Assembly: GCF_902833905.1 (NCBI RefSeq)
Contig: NZ_CADFGP010000014.1
Location: 62,001 to 126,000 of the forward strand
Length of the DNA: 64,000 nucleotides
Source of the DNA: Paraburkholderia tuberum STM678
Lineage (GTDB): Bacteria > Pseudomonadota > Gammaproteobacteria > Burkholderiales > Burkholderiaceae
Reading direction: 5' to 3'
In this document: positions 54,031 to 61,272 of the stretch, piece by piece
How positions within the stretch are numbered: the first letter of the stretch is position 1
Layout of the letters: each line of letters opens with the position of its first letter
Translations under genes and position numbers: made by a program
The notes under the pieces: model-generated
Seen by the model: the letters and a program-made list of their open reading frames with translations, nothing else
Database searches by the model: none
What the model was told of the DNA's origin: nothing

Positions 54031-54873
54031 TCACGGCTTACCCGTGGCCGCTGCCGCTGCCGCCGCCGCTTCAGGCTCGACGATATCGCCACCGAGCAGA
54101 TGCACCCCCTCTCGCAGCTTCACGAACGCCGCGGCGACGGCTTCCGGTTCACCCTTCACACCCAGATCGATGTGATGCCGCGCATACACGCCGCCGCGCT
54201 CCGCATCCCCGACGCTCGGCAGGCTGAACACCCGCACGCCCGGAAAATCGCGCTCGATTTTCTCCATCAGCGGTGTCACGCGCGACTCCGGCAACTCGAA
54301 CACCAGCAGCGATTTTTCAGCGTGCGGCGTCGTGTGATGCAGATGCGCGTACCGCGTGTCGAGCACCCACTCGATCATCGGCCAGGCCATCACCGGGAAA
54401 CCCGGCACGAAATGATGTTGGCGGATCGAAAAGCCCGGAATCTTGTTGTAGCCGTTCGGAATGATGTCGGCGCCCTGCGGGTACGTGCCCATATTCAGGC
54501 GATGCCGGTTCTCGGGCGAGTTCAGATCGAGCGGCGCCGGCGAGTTCGCCGGATACATGTCGCGGATACGCTCCTGAATCAGCTTCGCGGCTTCCGGATG
54601 CAGCTCGAGCGGCACGCCGAGCGCGGCCGCCGCGCACTGGCGCGTGTGGTCGTCCGGTGTCGCGCCGATACCGCCCGTCGAGAACACGATGTCGCCCGAC
54701 GCGAACGTGCGCCGCAGCGTCGCCGTGATGCGCTCCGGATCGTCGCCGATGTACTCCGCCCAGCCGAGCGACAGCCCGCGCCCGCGGAGCAACTCGATGA
54801 CCTTCGGCAGATGCTTGTCGACGCGTCTGCCCGAGAGGATTTCATCGCCGATGATGATGACGCCAAATGCCAT
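54031..54873 (-). CDS. MoCF (molybdopterin-binding) domain protein, CinA-like
   Basis: This 280-residue protein has the MoCF domain in its first half: FGVIIIGDEILSGRRVDKHL and VFSTGGIGATPDDHTRQCAA are CinA/MoaB signatures (quoted in parts). The second half (HHFVPGFPVMAWPMIEWVLD) is as in stand-alone CinA N-terminal proteins. The nicotinamide deamidase domain of full CinA is absent. ATG 54873 has AAAGAGG upstream; longer starts add unrelated residues. Function in the cell is uncertain. It is followed by the decayed mannosidase and preceded by the membrane protein gene 20 bp upstream, probably co-transcribed. Confidence 0.85.
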   Translation of the reverse strand: MAFGVIIIGDEILSGRRVDKHLPKVIELLRGRGLSLGWAEYIGDDPERITATLRRTFASGDIVFSTGGIGATPDDHTRQCAAAALGVPLELHPEAAKLIQERIRDMYPANSPAPLDLNSPENRHRLNMGTYPQGADIIPNGYNKIPGFSIRQHHFVPGFPVMAWPMIEWVLDTRYAHLHHTTPHAEKSLLVFELPESRVTPLMEKIERDFPGVRVFSLPSVGDAERGGVYARHHIDLGVKGEPEAVAAAFVKLREGVHLLGGDIVEPEAAAAAAAATGKP

Positions 54874-54892
54874 TGCCGCCTCTTTAGTTTGA

Positions 54893-55726
54893 TCAATAGG
54901 GAACCGGCGCGACCTCGCGCGCGCCACCAGGCGCTTCCGCCCGCATGCGCTGCAGCGCGCGCAGGCAGTAGTTGCCGAACCATAGCGCCGAGAACACGAG
55001 GATGAACGCGTAAATCCAGATCGTCACCGTCGTGATCACCGGGAACAGCACAATCAGCCATACCGACGACGCCCACAACAGCGTCGGCAGCGAACCTAGC
55101 AGGCCGCTCACGATACCGATCAGCAGCAACGGCAGCCGGTGGCGCCGCACCAGTTCGCGCCGCTCGTCGCGCGTCGCATGCAACGAGAGCGCATCGTAGG
55201 TCATCACGCGATACGTGAGCCATCCCCACAGCAGCGGCGGAATCAACGCGAAGAACGGCGGCACGAGCCACAGCGGCAACGTGACGATCAGCAGCGCCAG
55301 ACACAGCAGCGTGGTCCAGAGCGCTTGACCGAGGCTACCGTACCACGTTCCGCCGCGGCGCATCTCCAGCCCGGCGAAGTGGCGGGCCGCGAGAAAGCGG
55401 ATCACGGCCGGCATCGACAGCATGGCGATCAGCAGCAGCACCGTGACGACGATCAGCGGGATCGCCATCGCAATCACGATGAACGGCGCGATGACCGAGT
55501 GCAGCGTCGAAAAACCGAGCACGTCGAACAGATGATAAAGCGTGGCGGTGAAAGACCAGTCGTCGAGCCAGGTGCGGGTCGCGCCGGTCAGCGTCTGCCA
55601 GAAGAACCACAGGAGTACGCCCCAGCCGACCGTCGCGACGATAAACGGTTTGAAGGTCAGCCAGAGCATGCGCGGATGCAACGCGCTTGCGAGTGCGCGC
55701 CCAAACGAGCGCAACAGATCATTCAT
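54893..55726 (-). CDS. EI24/CysZ-like integral membrane protein
   Basis: This 277-residue protein has at least six strongly hydrophobic segments (VATVGWGVLLWFFW; IVIAMAIPLIVVTVLLLIAM; LLCLALLIVTLPLWLV; LLLIGIVSGLLGSLP; VWLIVLFPVITTVTIWIYAF). Its overall pattern fits the EI24 (DUF540) family, to which the sulfate permease CysZ belongs. Substrate is unknown and no sulfur-assimilation genes are adjacent, apart from the rhodanese a few genes away. ATG 55726 gives MNDLLRSFGRALASALHPRM; the longer frame is non-homologous. Confidence 0.75.
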   Translation of the reverse strand: MNDLLRSFGRALASALHPRMLWLTFKPFIVATVGWGVLLWFFWQTLTGATRTWLDDWSFTATLYHLFDVLGFSTLHSVIAPFIVIAMAIPLIVVTVLLLIAMLSMPAVIRFLAARHFAGLEMRRGGTWYGSLGQALWTTLLCLALLIVTLPLWLVPPFFALIPPLLWGWLTYRVMTYDALSLHATRDERRELVRRHRLPLLLIGIVSGLLGSLPTLLWASSVWLIVLFPVITTVTIWIYAFILVFSALWFGNYCLRALQRMRAEAPGGAREVAPVPY

Positions 55727-55923
55727 GCGAGCCAGTGCCTGCGAACGAAACGATGGACGGGAAAATCGCGCCGCGCCCGGGCCAGGCATGCAGGGGCACT
55801 GGAGGGTGCGCTCGAACGTGCACAGCATAAACCAAGGGACGCGCCGCCGGCGGAAGTGAGCAGCGCGGCGGAGTGCGCGCTCGAATGGATCCGCAATGGA
55901 CTCAGAACGGACTCTGAACCGAC

Positions 55924-56922
55924 TCAAACGGCTGCGGTGTCGTTGCCGGGTGCGCGGCGCTTCGATACGAGGCGATGCGCGATGCGCACGAAGGCGAACC
56001 AGTGCTGCGCCCAGAATCCATCGCCATAGCGGCGGCCTTCGAGCTGATCGCTGATACCGGTCGGCTCCATATCGCGGCTCCACGACACGCTGCGGAACAA
56101 CATGTCCCACCACGGGAACAGCACGCCGAAATTGCAACCGTAATTGAGCCCTTCATGACCGTACCCGATCGCGTGGTGACGGCGGTGGAACGCCGGGCTG
56201 ACGAGCAGCCGCTCGCCGAGCCAGCCGTAATACAGGCGGATGTTCGCGTGCTGCACGCTTTGCGCGAGATTCGTGATCGCAACCAGCACGACGAACTGCG
56301 ACGGCGGCACACCGATTGCGAGCGCGATCATCGCGAAGAACGACGCCTGCAGCAGATCGTCGAGCAGATGGTTGCGATCGTCGGACCACAGCGACATCTG
56401 CCGCTGACTATGGTGTACCGCATGCAGCTCCCACCACACGCCGAAGCGGTGCTGCCAGCGGTGATACCAGTAGCCGGCGAAATCGAGTACGAGCAGATAC
56501 ATGACGAACGTGACGAGCGGCTGCGTGGTCACGCCGGGCCACAGGTTGTCGAAGTTCAGGTTCGCGATGCCGTGCAGCCGCAGCCAGCCTTGCACGTTGT
56601 CGAAGAACGGTTGCAGCGCGAAGAAAAAGAACAGGTTCAGAATGCCGAGCTTGGCGATCCACGTGTACAGCACGTCGACGCGCACGGCCTTGCGGTTCTC
56701 CCATTGCTCGACCGGGCGCAGCGCCTCGAGCGGACGCAGGATCGCGTACATCGCGAGCACCTCGAGCACACCGACGATGACCCAGTACAGGCTGTCGTAG
56801 GTGTCCTCGTCGTAGTCCATCAGATTGAACCGGAACAGCAGTGGCTGCACCACGTCGACGTACAGCCACGTCTGCGCGGCTGAAACGAAGCTGTCGAGTG
56901 AGGAGAAAATCAGATGGAACAT
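55924..56922 (-). CDS. Sterol desaturase/fatty acid hydroxylase family protein
   Basis: This 332-residue membrane protein carries the eight-histidine di-iron motif set: HRWQHR, HAVHHSQ and HRRHHA, the last followed by GHEGLNYG. At least four hydrophobic segments precede and separate them. Family members hydroxylate or desaturate lipids with O2. In bacteria the lipid substrate is usually unknown. It is leftward, 197 bp before the EI24-like gene. The assignment to family is firm; the substrate is not assignable. Confidence 0.9.
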   Translation of the reverse strand: MFHLIFSSLDSFVSAAQTWLYVDVVQPLLFRFNLMDYDEDTYDSLYWVIVGVLEVLAMYAILRPLEALRPVEQWENRKAVRVDVLYTWIAKLGILNLFFFFALQPFFDNVQGWLRLHGIANLNFDNLWPGVTTQPLVTFVMYLLVLDFAGYWYHRWQHRFGVWWELHAVHHSQRQMSLWSDDRNHLLDDLLQASFFAMIALAIGVPPSQFVVLVAITNLAQSVQHANIRLYYGWLGERLLVSPAFHRRHHAIGYGHEGLNYGCNFGVLFPWWDMLFRSVSWSRDMEPTGISDQLEGRRYGDGFWAQHWFAFVRIAHRLVSKRRAPGNDTAAV

Positions 56923-57012
56923 GATGCTGGCCTGTTACTTCATCGTTGGTGGCTCGTGGCGTCCTGGCTCTGCCCTGTTGCCCTCAGGCACTGTCGGGCG
57001 CCCTCAGGCCCC

Positions 57013-58032
57013 TCAAGCGCCGTTCGGCGCCGTCACCGGCGCGCGGTCGAAGAAATAGATGCCGTGCGGCGAGCGGCCCACCGAAATGGTCTGGATCAGC
57101 TTGCGCGTGCTGAGATCGATGATGCCAACGTGCTTCGCGAAGCGGAAGGTCACCCACAGATAGCGTTTGTCGGCGGACAGTTCCATATCGTCCGGTCCCG
57201 GCATCAGGCCGGTGATGTCGCCGACGTTGGTGAGCGTGTCTTCGTCGATGATGCTGATCGTGCTAGCGACGCGGTTCGACACCGCGACATGCTTGCCGTC
57301 GGCGAGCGAGCGGAAATTGTGAGCGCCCTTGCCCGTGTGAATCGTCTTGACGATCTTCTGGTTGCGCCAGTCCACCACGGCGACGCAGTCCTCGCCGGTC
57401 ATGCCGACGAGCAGGTACTTTTCCCCCGGCGTCATCCACAGACCCGCGGGCACCTTGCCGACCTTCATCTTCCATTTGACGGTTTGCGTGGGCAGGTCGA
57501 TGGCGGCGAGCTCGCCCGAGATCTGCAGCGAGACGAACACCGTCTTGCTGTCATTCGAGAACGCCATGTGGCTCGGCATCACCGCGAGCGGCAGCCGTGA
57601 AGCCAGCGTCATCTGGTTTTTCGGGTTGTCGTAGTGATAGATGTCGAGTCGATCGAGCCGCAGTCCCGTAGTGACGAGCCACTTGCGATCAGGCGAAAAA
57701 CCGATCTGATAGGGATCTTCGATGTTCTCGACCCAGCGCTGTAACTGCCCCGTCTTCGGATCGACGAACATCAGGCTGTTCGACACCGAATTGGCGACGA
57801 TCAGCGAGGAATTGTCCGGCGTGGCCATCAGGTGATGCGGTTCCTTGCCCGTGGGCACGGTGCCGATGACCTGGTGGCTGTTCTCGTCGATCAGGCTCAG
57901 CGTGGCCTCGCCGGAATTGAGCACGATCACGTTATTGGCGTGCGCCGCCGGAGAAAAAAAGCCTGCGGCGGCGACCAGCACCGCGGTCGCGGCGAACGTG
58001 GCACTCAAGCCGGGAAGAAAAAATTTACGCAT
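57013..58032 (-). CDS. Secreted YncE-like beta-propeller protein
   Basis: This 339-residue protein has a signal peptide (FLPGLSATFAATAVLVAAAGFF, cleavage near AHA-NNV; first 20 residues are hydrophobic) and seven YVTN-type blades, each with patterns such as VIGTVPTGKEPHHL, VKTIHTGKGAHNF and IQTISVGRSPHGI. Such periplasmic propellers are of unknown biochemical function; some accompany quinoprotein dehydrogenases, none of which is nearby. ATG 58032 is chosen for the signal peptide; upstream frame is non-coding. No metal site is evident. Confidence 0.85.
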   Translation of the reverse strand: MRKFFLPGLSATFAATAVLVAAAGFFSPAAHANNVIVLNSGEATLSLIDENSHQVIGTVPTGKEPHHLMATPDNSSLIVANSVSNSLMFVDPKTGQLQRWVENIEDPYQIGFSPDRKWLVTTGLRLDRLDIYHYDNPKNQMTLASRLPLAVMPSHMAFSNDSKTVFVSLQISGELAAIDLPTQTVKWKMKVGKVPAGLWMTPGEKYLLVGMTGEDCVAVVDWRNQKIVKTIHTGKGAHNFRSLADGKHVAVSNRVASTISIIDEDTLTNVGDITGLMPGPDDMELSADKRYLWVTFRFAKHVGIIDLSTRKLIQTISVGRSPHGIYFFDRAPVTAPNGA

Positions 58033-58612
58033 GAAAACTCGCTTCGGAGAACAACGGTCATTGTAGAACGTTTGCCGGTCCGGGCGGTTGACGTAAGTCA
58101 CTGGCGACGACCGAAAAATGACGGGTGCGATGAAGCGCGGCCGCGAGCGGGAGGTTTCGTCTGCCACGTCCGGTTTGATGCTCGCGCCGCGGGCTTTCGA
58201 GTGAGGAATCAATGTGCTCTCCCTGTCAGGGTCAATCATGCATCAGCCACACGTTAAAATCGCGCAAATGATTATCGGGAACAATAAGAATAATCCTCTT
58301 TCCTTATCAATAAAAACCTAGCCGTATTAATATATTTTTTAGCCCGATTGAATTTCGGAGTTTGCTGATATCTGGATTGCACGCGGACATCGGAGAATTC
58401 TCCATACGCGCCGCCCCGGTAACGCCTCCCCCATGAATCCCGAGCGTACATCGCCGGGCTGACGCGCGCTCGGCCAAATAACGCAAGCCTTACCAATGAC
58501 CGGCGTTTTTGTATTTTCAATATTTTCAAACCCACCAGGCAATAACTTGACGTCAAAGTCGGAATACGCGCTGCGTGCCACCAACTACAATAATGCGGAG
58601 GATTTTTAATTG
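58033..58612. other. AT-richer intergenic region before the adhesin
   Basis: No gene is supported in these 580 bp. GC content falls markedly from about 58260 onward, as often seen in front of horizontally acquired surface-protein genes. No promoter hexamers were convincing. GGAGGA at 58597-58602 is the adhesin's ribosome-binding site. Confidence 0.5.
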
Positions 58613-61123
58613 ATGAACAAGAATATTTCGATAATTCGCCATACCACGTCTCAAATAAAAGTCGCAGCACGGCGAACTGCCTGCCTGCAAACACACCGTG
58701 CTTCCGCGCGCCAGAAAAGCATCGCCCGGGCGGTTCGAAGTACCGCGGGTGTTGCAATAGCGGCGGCGGCCCTTTACGTCACGGAAGCGACAGGCGCCGG
58801 CGTCGATTCCGTCGAGGTAGGCACGGCCAGCGCGCCCGGCGACATCGCGGTCGCGATAGGTGCACAAGCCACCGCAAGCGGCAACTCATCGCTGGCGGTC
58901 GGCTCGCAGGCGAACGCGCAAAACGACGGCGCGATCGCGGTAGGGGCGAACGCCACGGCACAGGGCGATAGCGCCGTCGCCATGGGCCTCTCCTCTTCGG
59001 CACAAGGCGAAGGCGCGAGCGCCTTCGGGCCTTATGCGAATGCGCAAGCGGAACGCGCGACCGCGGTCGGTCTGAACGCGTCGGCGCTTGGCGTCGACTC
59101 GGTCGCAGCGGGCTCCGGTTCAATGGCGGCGGACTCGGCCGCCTCCGCGTTTGGCTCCCTATCCACGGCAACCAGCATCGGATCGACCGCGCTCGGCTAT
59201 GTCGCGCAGGCCGGAGGCGCCAACTCGCTCGCCGCCGGAGCATGGGCCTCGGCGCTCGCGGACTCGAGCGTCGCGCTTGGCAGTAATGCCGTCGTCAGCG
59301 GCGTCGGCGCCATCGCCCTCGGCGTTGCCGCGCAGGCACGCGGCGCCTACGCCAGCGCAATCGGCTTCGGCGCAACGGCCGCGGGAGCCGGCGCGATCGC
59401 GCTCGGCAGCAACGCAAACGCGAGCGCCGACAATAGCGTCGCGCTAGGCGCCAACGCCAGCACCACGACGGACCTGTCGCAAAGCGCGTTTGTGCCCGTG
59501 GGAACGGGCGCCACCCCGATCGCGGCCTCCAGCGCGACGGGCGAAGTCTCGCTCGGCTCGGCGAACAACGAGCGTCGCCTGACCAACGTCGCCGCGGGCG
59601 CCGCGCCCACCGACGCGGTCAACGTGAGCCAGTTGAGCGCGGTCGACAACAAGGTCGATGCACTCGCTCAAAGCAGCGCGCTGCATTACTTCAGCGCTGC
59701 TGACCCGGTCGACGGCTCCAACGAGGCGCTCGCAGACGGCACGCACGCGCTTGCCGCGGGCAGCAACGCCAGCGCTATGGGCAGCAACGCAACCGCATTC
59801 GGCACCAGCGCCAGCGCCAGCGCAACCGACTCGACCGCGATCGGCGCGGGCGCCGTCGCCGGCACGGCCGACGCGACCTCGCTGGGCGCGTCAGCGTCGG
59901 CCTACGGCTCCGGTGCGACGGCGCTCGGCTCCAACGCCACGGCGAGCGGCGCCGGCGCCCTCGCGCTCGGCTCCGGTGCCAGCGCAGCCGCCGACAACGC
60001 ACTTTCGCTCGGATCTAACTCGAGCGCGCTAGTTGCAAACTCCGTCGCGCTCGGCCAGGGCTCGATCGCCGATCGCGCGGGTACCGTGTCGGTCGGCTCA
60101 ACGGGCAACGAGCGCCAGATCACCAACGTCGCGGCTGGCACCGCCGACACCGATGCGGTCAACGTCGCCCAGCTGAAAGCGGTGAGCGACCAGAGCAGCG
60201 CGACCGCAGCGAAGCTCGACGGCGCGGTCATGTACGACACGAACGCCGACGGCAGCATCAACCGGAACAGCGTTACGCTCGGCGGCGATACCACGGAGGG
60301 CACCGTCATCCACAACGTCGCGGACGGCGTACAGGCGTCCGACGCGGTCAACCTCGGTCAGCTGAACGCGGCGCTCGAAGGCGCGATCAATAACGCGACG
60401 ATCGGCTCGGCCGACGCGTTGTTCAGCGCGGCAGGCGATAGCGCGACTGAGAGCGCGCAGGCGTCCGGCGCGCACGCGATTGCGGCCGGGGCGAACGCGC
60501 GGGCGAGCGGCGTCAATACGGTCGCCGAGGGTGCGAACGCAGAGGCGGCCGGCACGAACGCGATTGCCGTCGGAGCGAATGCACAAGCAAGCGGCGCCAA
60601 CGCGGCAAGCATCGGAGCGAACGCCATCGCCAGCGGCAACAACGCGACGGCGGTCGGTGCCGCAGCCAGCGCGAGCGCCGACAACTCGGTGGCGTTAGGC
60701 CAGGGCTCCGTCGCCGACCGAGCGAACACGGTATCGGTTGGCGCGGCGGGCCAGGAACGCCAGATCGCCAACGTCGCGGCCGGCGTACGAGGCACCGACG
60801 CGGTCAACGTCAATCAGTTGCAGCAAAGCGTGAGCGGCGCGATCAGCGCGTCGAATCGCTATACCGACGATCAGATCCGCTCCGCCCGTCGGGACAGCTA
60901 CGGGGGCACGGCATCGGCGCTCGCAATGGCAGCTTTGCCGCAAGCGGTCCTGCCGGGACACGGCATGGTCGCCATGGCGGGTGGCACGTACGGCGGTCAA
61001 TCTGCGCTCGCAATCAGCGTGTCGCAGTTGTCGGACACCGGCAAATGGATCTACAAGGTCCAAGGCAGCACCGACTCTCGCCGACAGTTCGGTGCATCGA
61101 TCGGCGCGGGGATGCATTGGTGA
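58613..61123 (+). CDS. Trimeric autotransporter adhesin (YadA-like)
   Basis: This 836-residue surface protein has an extended N-terminal signal region (about 1-60), then long YadA-type head repeats (pattern xAxAxGxxAxAxGxxS, for example AVGANATAQGDSAVAMG). Four stalk-type neck motifs lie near residues 318, 499, 563 and 713 (NVAAG..TDAVNVSQL; NVADGVQASDAVNLGQL). The C-terminal four-strand anchor is about 760-836 (ALPQAVLPGHGMVAMAGGTY and a terminal GASIGAGMHW). Three chains should form one outer-membrane barrel with a fibre for adhesion. ATG 58613 has GGAGGA ten bases upstream. It lies alone. Confidence 0.93.
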   Translation: MNKNISIIRHTTSQIKVAARRTACLQTHRASARQKSIARAVRSTAGVAIAAAALYVTEATGAGVDSVEVGTASAPGDIAVAIGAQATASGNSSLAVGSQANAQNDGAIAVGANATAQGDSAVAMGLSSSAQGEGASAFGPYANAQAERATAVGLNASALGVDSVAAGSGSMAADSAASAFGSLSTATSIGSTALGYVAQAGGANSLAAGAWASALADSSVALGSNAVVSGVGAIALGVAAQARGAYASAIGFGATAAGAGAIALGSNANASADNSVALGANASTTTDLSQSAFVPVGTGATPIAASSATGEVSLGSANNERRLTNVAAGAAPTDAVNVSQLSAVDNKVDALAQSSALHYFSAADPVDGSNEALADGTHALAAGSNASAMGSNATAFGTSASASATDSTAIGAGAVAGTADATSLGASASAYGSGATALGSNATASGAGALALGSGASAAADNALSLGSNSSALVANSVALGQGSIADRAGTVSVGSTGNERQITNVAAGTADTDAVNVAQLKAVSDQSSATAAKLDGAVMYDTNADGSINRNSVTLGGDTTEGTVIHNVADGVQASDAVNLGQLNAALEGAINNATIGSADALFSAAGDSATESAQASGAHAIAAGANARASGVNTVAEGANAEAAGTNAIAVGANAQASGANAASIGANAIASGNNATAVGAAASASADNSVALGQGSVADRANTVSVGAAGQERQIANVAAGVRGTDAVNVNQLQQSVSGAISASNRYTDDQIRSARRDSYGGTASALAMAALPQAVLPGHGMVAMAGGTYGGQSALAISVSQLSDTGKWIYKVQGSTDSRRQFGASIGAGMHW
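60036..60823 (+). repeat. Internal direct repeat in the adhesin gene
   Basis: Segments 60036-60175 and 60684-60823 encode near-identical modules (NSVALGQGSIADRAGTVSVG and NSVALGQGSVADRANTVSVG, each followed by a neck motif). The 140-bp copies lie 648 bp apart and could recombine, changing fibre length. Confidence 0.75.
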
Positions 61124-61272
61124 AATCAGCTCGAACGAACGTATCGGACCGAGTCCGGCCGCGACGGCGCTCTGAGGACGCTCGGTGTACCCCGCGCGCA
61201 CCGGTGCGCGGGCCCGCTCATCGGCCGCGGTGCACACCCAGTGTCCAGCGTCCGCGAGCGAGCGCCCTGGCT

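Noticed and set aside
58272..58757. 161-codon leftward frame in front of the adhesin
   Set aside because: Overlaps the adhesin's start region, has no recognisable motif and no ribosome-binding site.
58613..61123. CRISPR array or satellite in the repetitive stretch
   Set aside because: The repeats are in-frame coding repeats of YadA head motifs, degenerate at DNA level and without constant spacers.
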